From the NCBI GenBank assembly GCA_034638255.1, contig JAWPGT010000087.1, positions 22,018 through 86,017 on the forward strand: a stretch of 64,000 nt of DNA, given 5' to 3'. Below the pieces are notes generated by a model. The model searched no databases. It was not told the DNA's origin and was given only the letters and a program-made list of their open reading frames with translations. This stretch comes from Coprinus comatus. Taxonomy: Eukaryota > Basidiomycota > Agaricomycetes > Agaricales > Agaricaceae. The position numbers and the translations under genes are program-made. Below, in pieces: positions 25,376 through 38,449 of the stretch (its first letter is position 1; the number at the start of each line of letters is the position of its first letter).

Positions 25376-28329
25376 TGGTGTTGGGATTATAAACCAATCC
25401 CCACTATTACATCTGTAACATCCCAAGATCCACAATCTGCTTTATCGACTTCGTCTCCTTTCTGAAGATCTAATTACATTAGTGTATCATGTCATGTAAA
25501 TTTGTGGTTGATTCTCTATCACTTAGTCGTTCTACAGTGCTCTCCATAGGCCATTCAACTAAGTCTCTCAGCCACTCTCTCTCAGCTTCCAAGTGTGCTT
25601 CATTTCAGATTTCCCCAGACTGCGAAGATGTATCAATTGAGAGCTTAACCTGGCTTAACATTTCAAATTGAATTTTGGGGTACTTTTTCTTCAACTGCAC
25701 ATGTGCTTACAGGTGCTTACACATCAGCAAATCCACAATTTACTTTTTCACTTTTTGATACTTTTGCGGTTTTGCCAAGTGGGCAAGTGCACAAGTCAGA
25801 AAGTGTCTCGTGACTGTATTGCCTCAAGGTTTCTACCGACTTTCTCAGGACTTCTACTCAGCCGTCCGAGGCTCTATTAGCCCCAAACACAAGCAAAATC
25901 TCCCAGAGAAAACAAGTACTATGTACCACTACCTTCCAACCTCCTTGTACTACCTCCTTAATGCCCCCCAAAGAAACAATATTAAATATGACTGGTGGTG
26001 GTTTACTGGGTTTTTTTAATACAAATTTCGTATCTCTTGTGTCCGTTTTCTATACTCGTAGGCTCCCGATGGTCAGAGAATTTGATACTGTATTTTCTAA
26101 CATTTAATTCAAATTTCTGTGCACCTGTAAGGGCACTTTCTTTTACTTTTATCTACTTTTTTGTTACTTTTCTACTTTCCATGCCCTTTTTTGACTCGGA
26201 ATGAGTACCACTTATTCAAAATTGTACCCTCACTTTTTATCACTTGACACTTTCGCTCTTTTTAAGGCTTTTTTGCCCTTTTCGAGGCTTTTTCCACTTT
26301 TAAAAGTGCAAAAAAGTAAATCTGAGGTTTACTGATGCAGTACGTATTATTAAACTAACAGGTCGCATAAGTATGTCAAAAAATGGGGAGGTATACACTG
26401 ACTAACCGCACTTCAACCTCTAAGACCCACACTTACCCGTGGATCCCAGGTCTGTCATGGTCGTGTCATGGCTGTGTCATGGTGCTTGAAATTTGAATTT
26501 GAATTCACATGATTGTGCCTCTCGGCACATCAAATCTTTGTGATTCTGAACGTACGCTTACATATGCATATGTCGAACTTACATCTGTAGTCTTATGTGT
26601 TCAACCACAACTACAGTAACCACACGGAAAAATGATAACCTTAGTTCTGGCGTATCCGATGCTCGACTTTGAACACTCAACTTTTTCTCTCTAGGGTCAA
26701 GTATATACTGATATTATCACTTATGTGTACGTATGTACATAGTATGGTTACGACTACTAGCATAATCTCAGGACCATCATCTAACAGAACTTAATATAAG
26801 TCTTATCATGATAAAATTTGTGTCCGATTGTGCCGGAGGAAAGTTTTTAATTTTTAATTTTATTACATACGTGGAGAAATCATAGACTCAAATGGTCGAG
26901 GCCTGTTTGTCCAACGTATACTTTGATGCTATATATTACTACAATTTAAACTTTAATCCAGACCGTGGCTGGTTTTCAATAAGAATCTGCATAGAATCGT
27001 CCGACATCAATAACCATGAAGTAAAAGTTGCCTTGAACACTTAAGCTTCGAGGGCCTTCGTTCAAAGGTTACTGTAATATTTCTTAATGAGTAATTCTGC
27101 GAATAAAATATCAACTTTGACCGGTGGGTCACTATCCCCGCAAGCCCTTAGCTTGGAAGAAAGATGCTTTTGGGTGAAGCCTGTTTTGAATTCTTTCTTA
27201 GACTGGATGTTGGCTTAGTTCAATCAAACTCTTTATGCCCTAATGTGACGTTGTATACTCTAATCTACTTTTTGTCAACATACTGGTATCTCATGATACC
27301 GATGCGTCCGGGTTACCTCTAAGCCCCGCATTAAACATTGTGGATGTGGCGTCAAGATCCTAAGAAGTACGACAAGATAACGTAACCGTCATATTGAACA
27401 TCACTTGTGATTGATTATAATCATTTAAACGTATATAGGATATCATATCCTATACTAACTGTATGATGTCGCTTTTTAACGGACGTTCCGTATGTAAGTT
27501 CGAAACTATTCAGCGCCCAACACGGGAGTTTAGAAGTAACTACTAGATTGATGCTGATGTTGATATGACCCGGTTAGCTCTTGTATGAAGTATTAGAATT
27601 GAAATGGATAAGATAAGCGTTAATCATAAAGAACGAGACTTACTCCAGCTCGCTCCTCGTACATATGTTAGTAGAGCAAAATCGGTTTTGAGGGTTCGTT
27701 TTGGATCTATTAGTGCCTAGATGTTGCTAGGGTTACTATATATTTCACGGCTCGCTTGGTGTACTGATGTATTTTACAAGTGCCAACTTGAAAAGATGAA
27801 GCGTCGATCATGTGAATAAACTGATTGGGTTTCCCGGGTGCGGTACTAACTGGGGCTACTTACAGTAAGTACGTTCAGTACCAGACAGCTACCGTGTAGT
27901 GTAGATTGTGCATTATGATACCCTAAATTGATCATGTTTAAGATTAGAAGTCCGGTAAGTTTATTCAACGTCTAATAGTGATACTCAGTTCACACGCAAG
28001 TTCAAGAGGTATGATGGGTATAGTGAATTGCTATAATAATCTCCAGTTGTATAATGTATACTGTATAGCATACATGCAATATTGGGGGCCCTACATTGTC
28101 GTCTTATCTATTATTGCGAATCAGTGATCCATAAGTACTTATATTCATCCACAACAAAGCTTATCTTATCGTTGCTGTTTCAACTTGTTATACTTAGAGG
28201 AGCTTATACGACACAGTCAAGTAAGTTATATGTATGGGAATTTAGGGAGAAATCCGAAGCTCGCGGTTATATCGGATCTTGACGATTTGCTGAAAGCTGA
28301 AATTTCGGTTTCGGTCAACAAAGTGGAGT
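25376..28329. other. Gene-free AT/pyrimidine-rich stretch
   Basis: No supported gene over almost 3 kb. 26000-26340 is strongly T/C-rich. A 21-bp palindromic run (TATAGGAT and its inverse around ATCAT) lies near 27434. Open frames here are short and without domain content. Confidence 0.45.
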
Positions 28330-28337
28330 GTGTCCAG

Positions 28338-28985
28338 CAGGGGGCAACCGTCCGAGCAATCCGGCAAATCAACCCACCCATCGATACCTCTGGCAATTTC
28401 CTTTTTTGGACTCCCACTCGTGTCACGCAGGATGCTGCCGATACAGTGATACTTGATATTCAGCAACTAGTTAGAAAGTGAATCCAACAGTATTGTAGTT
28501 CTAAACTTAAAGTATAACTGTCGCAAACTTGCAACAGGTTATGCATCCGGATTCTGTGCCAACTTATGGAAAGCCATGTTCAACTAACTTGATTGAATTC
28601 AGAGTCTCGGACCTTAGGCAATAACCATGTCTATCTGATATCTCTCAGTCGGACTTGTCAGTCCTGGAAGGGTCTGATCACACATATATGCAATGATAAA
28701 GAAAATTCCCAACAGTTGTAGGACAATATCCTACAAATACAATGCCCTCAATGACTGTCAAGACACCAATGTAATACCATTATCTATAAGCAGTAGTAAG
28801 TGCAAAACCACTCCCAGTGGCATCCTCTATCCCCCCTCTTTTGCAGAATTTACGTGCAAGAACAAAGGTGGTGGAGGACTTAACATGGGTGTGACACAAA
28901 TGTGACGGGTCATCTCAAAAAGGAAATTGCCAGAGGTATCGATGGGTGGGTTGATTTGCCGGATTGCTCGGACGGTTGCCCCCTG
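28338..28985. mobile_element. hAT-type MITE, 648 bp
   Basis: Perfect 69-bp terminal inverted repeats: 28338-28406 beginning CAGGGGGCAACCG, and its exact inverse at 28917-28985. The element is bounded by a perfect 8-bp target duplication GTGTCCAG at 28330-28337 and 28986-28993. Termini starting CAGGG with 8-bp duplications are typical of the hAT superfamily. The 510-bp interior has no transposase, so the element is non-autonomous. Identity of both arms and both target copies points to recent insertion. Confidence 0.9.
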
Positions 28986-28993
28986 GTGTCCAG

Positions 28994-30549
28994 ATTCAAG
29001 ACTCCTTTGAAGAGTGCTAATGAACATGAATGACAGGTGACCGACTTACCCATTTTATTATCATTTTCAGAACGTCTTTGATTATGAAAGAGAGTGAGTG
29101 CACATTGCAAATACGAAGTCTCCGAGGACGTTTGGGTCGGAGAGTTCTTTTTTTAATTGAGTTCCTTCAAACGTTCAAAGAGACGATCTCCTCTGGTCCG
29201 TTGAGCGGACTCGGGTGATACAAATATAAGTAGTTTCTTTTTTTAAAGTTTTGACAGACATGCCCGAAGATGATGGGAATCATGAAGGGATCATGAGAAT
29301 ATCCCGAACTGAAAGCAAAAAAGAGGAGATTCACATAAAAAAAGAGAACATCGTTCAACGTTCCTCGGGAATAAGTTATCGGACACTTCTTTGTTGAAAG
29401 CAAAAATTCATTCAAGTTAAAGCGAGATCCCTTCTTTTCATTAAAAAGAGATGGATGTTATCGTTAATTAAGATGACAAGTGATGATTTCGAGGTGTTGA
29501 TTACTTGATGATTACTGTGCCACTCCGTTTGAGCCACTCCTATCACTGACTGATAGATGATACGTGGCAGATAACTAAGAGATAGCCAAACTATCGGGAG
29601 TGATACGTAAGAGAATCATCAAAGAGATGGGGAAAATGTCGTTGGTTGGTTACGTATTCACACCTATTGGCAAGCGAAATTTGCTGCTTGATTTCTTCTC
29701 ATGCCCGAGAGCGCCGCTAACTATCTTATCGACGCATCGGAGGTTGAATGGACTTTGAGAATATACTTAAATTGTGGAAAATTATCTGTGTTCGCAGGTT
29801 AGCGGTGATTGAAACGACGCTTAGAATGCTAGGTTGATGAAAAAGGCAAGCTGGACAGGGTCCATGAGAACTTTTTTTGTATTGAATTTTGGGGGTTTAT
29901 ATTGACGGTTGTTTCGGGATCGGAGGGGGTTGCTAGCTTAGATAAGATTGTATGTAGCCTCGCTCAAAAGGCGTGACATATTGGGTAGACTGGTGGCCCA
30001 TTGCGTAAAAAGACAGAAACGAGGTAATGGTCCGTTCGCTTGAAAATTTCCTAGTACGGGTCGATGGATGCGTGGGACCGAACAGTAGTGAGGGTAGTTG
30101 CGAACCTGAGGTACTGATGATGTGGGAAAGATGAAGTGGACGGGAACATGAGATGTGAAAGCAGCATTTGATAGACATTAGATGCGTGATAGGTCGGTAA
30201 TAAAGAGACAAGAGATTAGACAAGAGGAGAGGACATCGGAGATTGGATGGTTGGAGGATCCGGAGTGGACTGGGGACGGGCGACAATGATGGACGTTGAT
30301 CGGATCAGCTTCTGACCGTTTTATCAAGTTGTGTTTTCTACAGCAGACTGGACACAAATCAGGGCACTTTGACGGTCAGGTTCGGTGCTCAGCTGGCCGT
30401 TACGGGGGTGCAAAATTCAGCCTAGAACGACGGTTGATAGTCAATTGTGTTGCCTCGAGGAGGAAAAGTGGATGGAGATGAAACTCCGAGGGGCGGAGCT
30501 TGAAATATTATCTGTTAGAAACCGAATAAATATGATTGGCTGCTGTTTG
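28994..30549. other. No gene recognised
   Basis: Intergenic DNA between the MITE and the GATA factor promoter. The antisense frame at 29933-30286 has no domain or splice support. Confidence 0.4.
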
Positions 30550-30566
30550 TTATCAGACGTTTATCT
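30550..30566 (-). promoter_or_regulatory. Paired GATA sites upstream of the GATA factor
   Basis: TTATCAGAC (30550-30558) is the inverse of GTCTGATAA, an 8-of-9 match to the ATCWGATAA site bound by SreA-type regulators. TTATCT (30561-30566) is the inverse of AGATAA. They lie about 255-270 bp before the start codon, in front of a pyrimidine-rich stretch at 30565-30720 typical of fungal promoters. Function is inferred. Confidence 0.4.
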
Positions 30567-30817
30567 TCCCCCTTCGTCGCATTCCCAGCCCCTACCCCGC
30601 TTTCTTCTCCTCCACCACCACCACCGTGCTTCGTCGACACACTTTGTCCTCGACACTGCGTCCCTCAGCGACTACTCTGCTTTCATCTGTGCGCATATAC
30701 CCCCTTGCCTCGTTCTACTCACTCACTCCTCCAGCAGCCACTGACTAATCGTGCCTCAAGGCCCTCGCTGTGCTTCATACTGATATCATATAACACCGTG
30801 TACTCGTCCCCAATACC

Positions 30818-33408
30818 ATGTCGCCAGTTGTACTTGAAACTCCCGTCATAAACATGCATAATAATGCCTCGTTGGGTCCAATGACACGCATGCAGCAACT
30901 CCAATCTGCTCAAGAGCAGGCCACCTCGCCTGCCGAGACGCGTCAAGGTAAGCTTTTCTTCATCTCGATATCTTAATCTCAATCTCATTTCATCGAAACT
31001 CAGACGACGCAGCCAGCATCTCCGCCTCAAACGTCCTGACCCCTGGCCGTGTCCCCTGCTACAACTGTGGCACGTTCAACACCCCTTTGTGGAGGCGAGA
31101 TGCAGACGGCAAACCAGTCTGCAATGCCTGTGGTAAGTACCTGCTCACTTTTGTTTCATCTATCCCGGGCACTCGCCTTGAGACGCTTAATCAAATCTCA
31201 CCACGTCATACACGTGTCAAATGGCCTCACCCATTACACGTTGTCCGAGGGTGTTCTCTCGATAATTCTGCTCTGGCTCTTGCCTGCAGCATATGTCGCG
31301 TCCATCTTGATCTCAAACTCGTTTATGACATACTTTGGCGTGTAATCTCAACACGCGTTGCTTGAGTGGCACATACTTGGCTATATCAACATGATCCTGC
31401 GTCTTATCAGCACGCTTTTGTTGTATTATCTCGCCGTCATAAGTGACGGTGATTGGATTATGGCTTCGTAACTACTCCCTTGTTGCAATGGTGCTTTCGC
31501 CTGGCGACATTTTGTCGTGTTCTACTTATTCTCCTGATACAAAGTCGCTTGTATCGATTTGCCTTACTAGCACTTGTGACCATGGATTCCAAAGACCAAC
31601 CAGGAGATGGTCGTTTGCCCTCCTCTTCTCGATATACGCCTTACCCTCCTCGCTCTTCTCACCCGATTGCCAAATCTATTTTTCCATCTCGAACCGCTGA
31701 CTCACCTCATTATCTATCCCATACAGGTCTATACCAAAAGACACGGAATATGCCACGTCCTACCAACCTTGGTCGTACTCCCCCACCCGCTGCCGCTGCC
31801 ACATCATCAGCTGCTGGACCTTCGCCATTCGCAGCCCCCCCTTCATCTTCCAGTCCTGGAAGTAAATCGAAGGCATCCAAGTCCGGAACTTGTCCTGGTG
31901 ACGGACGCTGTGATGGAACCGGTGGTACCTCTGCCTGCTCTGGTTGTCCCACTTATAACAATGCTATCGCTGCTGGAAGGGTCGGGAACGACAAACCCAC
32001 CGAGGCAGCCTCGCCCAAGGCGGATGCATCTCCGAAGGTTGTAGAAGCAGCTTCTCCTGCTGCTAATGAGAGTGATGCAAGTGTTAACACAGGCTTGGGT
32101 AAACGACCACGCGCGTCTGTCGGAGCTCTCAGCTGTGCCAATTGTGGCACAAGCACGACCCCTCTATGGAGAAGGGATGATGTTGGCAACAACATTTGTA
32201 ATGCTTGTGGTGAGTTGGAAATTCTGCGGCATACTTTACCCTCCTATAGTCGCTTGACTGTCCCCTTCCATCTACCGCGGACCTTGTCGGCCGAGCCAAT
32301 AAGGTCCATCACATTGTTTAGCCGCTCTCTTCGCGCTACCCGAGACCGTATTTGCTCACAAGCTACTTTTCTTATCTGATAAACAGGTCTCTACTTTAAG
32401 CTTCATGGTACTCACCGACCTAACTCGATGAAGAAGACTGTCATCAAGCGCCGCAAGCGCGTTCCCGCAGCTCCTGGTGCTTCAACTACACCCTCAGGTC
32501 GTATGTCGGACCAAGCCGCTGCCGAAGCACTCGTTGCCGTTGGTCGTCTCGCTGCTGGGAATAGCGGCACTACGGAGGAGGAGGAGGAGATTGAAACCCC
32601 AGAACCCAAACGGAAACGTACCAGGAGGGGTAAATCTGCACGCGATAAGGAGGATGATGATATTGCTATGGAAGAAGTCGAAAGTGAAGGTCGCCCCAGC
32701 TCTTCACAACGCAGGCGTAGCGCCTGGGATGGTCGTTCGGTTTCTCCTCAAAATCGTGCTCCATCACGCAGTGATTATCTCAACCGTGGACCGAACGCCA
32801 CCGGACCCTTTGCTCCAACCGGGTCTCCCCATAGTGGGTTTGAGATCCCTCCCCTCGTTGCACTCGGTAACAGTGCCGCTGCTGCTGCTTTACTCAATGC
32901 TCAGTCAAGTTACATGCGTTCGGGTTCCAACGCTCCCAGTCGCACTCATTCTCCTCTTGGTCATGGAGCAGGCGCCTACGGGCTCCCTCCTGGTCCACCA
33001 TTCTATCCCACCGATATCAACATGTTCAACCTTAGTCTTGCCATGGGTAGTTTCGTTAATGTTCCAACCGTTGCAGATTTGGAAAGGCATTATATCGATC
33101 TTGGTGAGCATAGAAAGCGAACCGAAGAAATGTTGGAGCGTACAGACAGGATCATGGCCGCCATGAAGAGAGGTATCGACGAGATGCGCAACGTTATGTC
33201 GCAACAACAAGCCAACGCTATGGGCGCTGTTCCACTCGGACCTCCCGCTCCTCAAGAACAACGACCTCAGGAAATTCAGACTGAGGAGATTGTGCAACCT
33301 CAAGTTCCCACTACTCAACCTGCAGAAGCTGCGGCTACCTCTCCGGTTGAACAGGAACGTGCTCGTGATAGCGTTTGGCCTATCATGGATGAAGCTGCTC
33401 GTGAGTAA
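30818..33408 (+). CDS. Iron-responsive GATA transcription factor (SreA/Urbs1/Cir1/Fep1 type)
   Basis: Four exons: 30818-30947, 31004-31132, 31727-32209 and 32387-33408; all junctions are GT-AG and in frame, giving 587 aa. Finger 1 (C62, C65, C83, C86) and finger 2 (C223, C226, C244, C247) are both CX2CX17CX2C with TPLWRRD. Between them lies a cysteine-rich region CX5CX8CX2C (C142, C148, C157, C160; [12 protein letters not shown]). Two GATA fingers flanking this motif are diagnostic of the fungal repressors of siderophore and iron-uptake genes, where the cysteine-rich region senses iron. A basic tail ([11 protein letters not shown]) follows finger 2, then a Ser/Pro-rich region and a coiled coil ([20 protein letters not shown]) used in this family for dimerisation or co-repressor contact. 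Intron 2 is 594 nt, far longer than the others. It acts in the nucleus. Confidence 0.9.
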
Positions 33409-34046
33409 ATGGTTGTTTAGAGCCCTTTTCTTCAGCTTCGGACATTTGTTATTTTTCGCATTCGTGCATTGTACATTTCAACCTTTCTTGTCTTGTTATC
33501 GCTGTCCTGGCGACGATATCCCCTGTTACACTTTCGATTCTCCTAATATTGGTCTTGGTTATATTGCTGGATATGTTATAATATAGTTTTGGTTTTACAT
33601 TAACTTTACTCTTCTTTTTCCTTCTTTTGACTGCATTTCTTTATTATATTCGGGCGGAGGGATCGTTCACAAAAGGACGCATTCCCTAGCGGATTCATTA
33701 TTCTACACTTTGTGTGGTTTCATTTGACATTTATTTATTTTTTGTACGACCGCCCTCTAGTGCTTTTCTGTTTTGCTTTCGATTGTACCCGTTTCGTCTA
33801 CTCAACCTCGCGCTACTATTAACTAACTCTAGACTTTCTTATCTTCTCTTGTCTCATCCCCCCTACTCCTTAGTACCTCTTCCTTCTATACCGTATCCTA
33901 CATATTGCATTGAGGTTGTGTATATACGCTTCCACTTAATTCATTTTGCTCGTTTTCATTCCCACAGTACTGCCTTGTCATGATCTTCTAATGTTAGCCA
34001 TCAGACACCGCGCTTGCTCTCCTGCTTGTTTTCTCACTGCTTCCAA
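33409..34046. other. Intergenic
   Basis: T/C-rich DNA holding the 3' end of the GATA gene and the leader of the next gene. No separate gene seen. Confidence 0.5.
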
Positions 34047-37000
34047 ATGGACCATTCCAGGGTTGTTCATGTCTACAGCCCTTTAGATCCTTTCTCTTTC
34101 TCCCGACCTAGTCGCCCTAGGCATGATTCCGTTTCCAATGTCGATGAAATTAACCCAGTACCATTATGGAATCGCCAAACATTGGAAGCAATGAAATCTA
34201 TGCCTGATTTTAGATCTTCTACCGGCCTTCATGGTACTAGGCATAGTCAATCGGCCAACAGGAGTCATTCTCTTGATCCTGGGGCTCATTCAGTAGCCCA
34301 CGATCATACCTATCAAGGCGCTCCACTGACCACACCTTCCCATACCCCGGCACCCGACCCTACTTCGGAAAGAACTACGAATGCAAATACGGATCATAAT
34401 CATGAAGAAACTGTGAACTCAAATGCTAACGCAAATGTTTCACAGTTGTCGACTCGGAAACCAAATGGCGCTAGTAGATCATATTCAAACGGACCTGATT
34501 TTCCTTTGAATCCAGACATCCAAATCCGACATCATGATCATTCGCATTCGCCAATTCTGTCTCATCCGAATACGTACTCGAATACGAATACAAATCCTCT
34601 TTCAACTCCTCGCCCTCAATCACCTCATCATACGCCCACGCTTCCTCTTCATGGCTACATGACGCATGTCCCGTTCTATTCACCTTCACAATGTCCTTAT
34701 TTGTCTAGGCCTAGACAACATTCTGTTAATTCAGAAATCATACCAACTCGAGAAAGATCTCCAGTAGTGACTCCTAGTAGTCCTGGACTTACTATCCGCC
34801 TTTCGCCTGCTTCGAAGACGATAAAGATGAAGACCGATAACGTTAATGATGGTGATCAGTCGGCGGGGTTAGGAATTGAAGCTGGAGCTGAAGCGAAAAC
34901 CAATTCCAATACTTCAAGTACCACTTTAAATTCACAACTTCCTATCCATGAAAGAATGGTCACGTTCTTGATTTATATACTTCCAACACAGATTTATTTG
35001 CATTGTTTGTTGAGGTTGCCTTATATGTATTTTTCGAGGGTTACACAGATTTTTCAAGATGCGGATATGACGTTAGAAGAGATTAAAGAGATGGTTTTGA
35101 GGCTTGAGTCGGAGGATAAACTTTTTAGGAATGATACTAGTGGATATCATGACCATCATCATGGTATTGATAGGAATGGGAATGGTGGATGTGGATGTGA
35201 GAGTTGTTCTTATCAACGATTTTATTATGGATACTATGGACATGGGCATGGATATGGATATGGATATCATGGAGGGGGTAAGAAGGAACCAAAGTCGTAT
35301 ACTAAACTTAAGAACACTTGGGAAGATTTTATTGAGTGTTTGATGAAGGAATGGAAAACTTTAAATATTGTTTCGGCTTTGATGATTTCGTGAGTTTTTC
35401 CTCGTTACCAACGCTTTCTAATTTTATTTACTGATTATTATACACCACAGGGGAATTTTAACAGTATTTCAAATCGAAGGAGCGGATGAAGATCCCATAA
35501 CTCGTTATGCGGCATTTTGGTCTTCGATTTGTGCTTTGTTGAGTTTGTTGTATGGGTGTATATTTATCATCAGGTTTTCGAATATGAAGAAGCCCACTAA
35601 GGCACTTGAGTGGGCACTTGTAAGTTCTTTTTTTAACAAGAAAAAACTTCTTCGCCAACTAATTTATTTATCTGATGATAGGTTTCACAACAGGATACAA
35701 AGCCATTTTGGAATGTATGGGTTATGTTATCTATGCCCGTCGTCTGGTTGGCTTGGTACGTGTTTCTTTGAAACACCTTTGAAATTCATGTTCAACAATT
35801 TTGTCACTGTACTACACATAGGTCAATCATCGCTTACATCTTATGCATCATGTCATTGATGTGGCGAGTCCGTCGAGATTCAGAAGGTTCATTGCTCAAG
35901 CAACATTTACCGCCGAACGTTGACTTTGGATTGAGAATATTTGTTAGCGGAACGTTTGGGTTAGGAGTGATCTATGCTTTTGGGATTATTTTTACGTTAA
36001 AGAATTATGGGACGGAGATGGATAAAGCTTGGAGAAGGAGGATTCAGGATTATGCTAATAAGATTTCGATGGAGTTACAACCGCAATCGCAGTCACAGGA
36101 AGATCAACTAAACCCACAGCGGCAAAGAATGGAACCAAGTCCTACTACCCCAGTGTCAGAACAGAGTAATCGGATACAGGAACAGATGAACGAACAGAGA
36201 CAGAGACAGAGACGAAGTCATGATTCTCGATTACCCAATACCAGTGATCATCGGAATCAAAATCAAGGACAAGCTGAACGAGACCCTCAGTTCCAACTTT
36301 TGTCGTCACAAAGGCTACACCAAAGATGGGGTATGTTAACACACCACCACATACACCGCCAAAAACACTCCCAGATGCACGATCAAGTACACCTGCATCA
36401 CCATCACTGCATGCCTTGACTGAGGGTTGTCTTTCAGGCACGTTCTCGAGAAGAAGGTATGAAGAGAATGTTATTGGCGGCCTAGAACAATCAAGTTTAT
36501 TTTATCCATATGATACACCTACATGGGCAACGGAGTCTCCGGCCTCGTTGTCAATGTCTTCGTTATCATGTTCCAGTTTTATACACCACCAGGAGAAGAT
36601 GAAGAAGTAGTAGAAGTAGACAGAGAAAAAGGGAGGGGGAAAAGCGACAATGATGATGATGATGACATTGACAGTCTTGCTTTAATTAGTTTGCCACCTT
36701 CATCATCAACTCCGAAAACAAAAATTAGGTCTATGACTACGATTGACAATGGAGATAGAGGATGGGATGGACAAGGGGTATCATCCGGTTTGAGTATACA
36801 TACTTATTCTGGATACTACTATACTGAATCGGGTGATTCTCCTGTTAAAGGTCGAAGAGGACATAAAAATGATGATTCGGGCCAGAATTCACCGATACTT
36901 CATCGAGTGACGGATCTATCGGCGTCTTTGGATGGACAAACTGTTATTGGGACTCCACCGGATACTATATCAAAAGCTTCTGGATCGAATGAAACCAAAA

Positions 37001-37110
37001 ATTCGCCGCGGTCAAACCTTACTCGGCAGGATTCAACGGGTTCAAATGAAAGTAGCAAAAGCTCGGGTTCAAAAAGAAGGAAAAGCTCTGGACAAGATGA
37101 TACGAAATGA
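34047..37110 (+). CDS. Four-TM membrane protein, function unknown
   Basis: Exons 34047-35389, 35451-35619, 35682-35755, 35822-36330 and 36438 onward; the introns are GTGAGT...ACAG, GTAAGT...ATAG, GTACGT...ATAG and GTATGT...TCAG. The first ~310 residues are disordered (Ser/His/Asn-rich). A hydrophobic stretch near MVTFLIYILPTQIYL and a Gly/His/Tyr-rich insert follow. The conserved part runs WEDFIECLMKEWKTLNIVSA, GILTVFQIEGADEDPITRYA, LLSLLYGCIFIIRFSNMKK, FWNVWVMLSMPVVWLAW and a last helix FGLGVIYAFGIIF. The C-terminal tail is acidic and Ser-rich. One frame change near 36570 (to the frame ending at 37110) has no obvious intron, so an unseen splice or a one-base indel is needed. Similar proteins are common in agarics, but I know no assigned function. 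Confidence 0.65.
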
Positions 37111-38069
37111 TCGAAACCTTAGTTCGATTGGGAGCATTACTGTTATATTTATGTTGGGTTTACTGGCAGAGATTTGTATGCATATACAAAATTTAATTGA
37201 TTCGCTGGGAGTGTGTTGTGCACAAGCTAGCTGACTTACTTACAAGAATTAATAGATACACAGGATTTGGATGGGGCGCTGGTAGACACTTCTGGTGCAG
37301 CGTATGTACTAGTAAATCACCTCTGAGCCATTAAGATATCCTTGGAATCAAGCAACCGGCGGGTCTGGTTTATAAATGGAACGTCATGCATCATGCTGAT
37401 AATATTTGTATCCTTTTAGCTTTTTTTAGGTCAGGCTTTCCCTTCCTACTGGTAGTACCAATTTAGCCAGGTCGACGATAATTACAGCTACATCCCAGGA
37501 TTACTATTAGGATTTGAGATATGCTGAATTGTATTCATTAACTATAATAGCCAAGCAGATTCAAGATAAATTATTGTGCGCCTTGCACTCCTAAAGTCCC
37601 GACGCACGTTGGATGTTCCATCTCAGTTCACTTGCGTGGGAGATTTTGAATTTCATCTTCTTTTCATGACATGACTTCATAAGCGTCATCGATTACCTAT
37701 GCTTTCATCTAGCTTCCATCTAACCAACTCGTGGTATGTGCACCCCTTCATCCAGCCCGATTAGAGTAAATGAATGAGGTACGGTGGGTTCCATACGTAG
37801 TCGAAAATAAGTCGAAACTCTCAGAGTCAAATATACACAACATGCGATATACATGTCCGAATAGAAGGAAGTGTGTAACTCCTATTACTGAATAAGTTAG
37901 TCTTGTTCTCTTCGGTAGCAATAATAAAACCACAAGAACTGTTTGTTACCCCAGCCACGACTCACCATCAGACTCTCCCTTTCACGACTGCTACTCTCCT
38001 TCCATAATGTGATCTATTATAATAAACTGACTAATGATGTGTATAGATATAACTGTCACAGCTTTGACA
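37111..38069. other. No gene recognised
   Basis: Intergenic DNA before the lectin array. Confidence 0.4.
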
Positions 38070-38449
38070 GGACAAGATTGGGTGTTCCTCCGACCTGGAC
38101 CGACTTGTATCAAGATTTGGAGTAGTACCTTTTGTTTGGATGCCGGTTCTAGTAAGTATTATTCCTTATGGGCTTTGAAGTTTGGAAACATTTGGCGCTT
38201 GTTTGTGTACATAGAGCCTGCAAGTGGTGTTACTATGAAAATTTGGCAATGTTACGATGATATTACACTACTGATATTGCATCAGATTAGTGGATCAGAG
38301 TATGCCGTTTACGTTATTAATTGACCATTCACCATGCGGTTTTCACAAAAATACTAGATTTATGTTTGGACTTGACAGACGGGGACTCAACGAACGGTAA
38401 TATGGTTCAGCTATGGGAATGTATTGATGGGAATAAGAATCAAGAATAG
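38070..38449 (+). pseudogene. Ricin-B lectin remnant, array copy 1
   Basis: Fragments matching the intact lectins: SSTFCLDAGS before GTAAGT at 38153, then SGVTMKIWQCYDD, and after an acceptor at 38355 LCLDLTDGDSTNGN and VQLWECIDGNKNQ. The last QxW motif is destroyed by a stop where Ile-Trp should be. The first exon with the signal peptide is missing. It is a dead member of the array. Confidence 0.65.

Noticed and set aside
28185..29027. Two open frames of similar sequence on opposite strands (QINPPIDTSGNF)
   Set aside because: They are translations of the two inverted-repeat arms of the MITE, not genes.
31710..32195. Antisense frames in the GATA gene
   Set aside because: Composition mirrors the codon bias of exon 3 on the other strand; no splice or domain support.
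35073..35343. Met/Ile-rich and Ser/Ile-rich frames over the Gly/His/Tyr stretch
   Set aside because: Low-complexity shadows of the repeat-like coding sequence of the four-TM protein.
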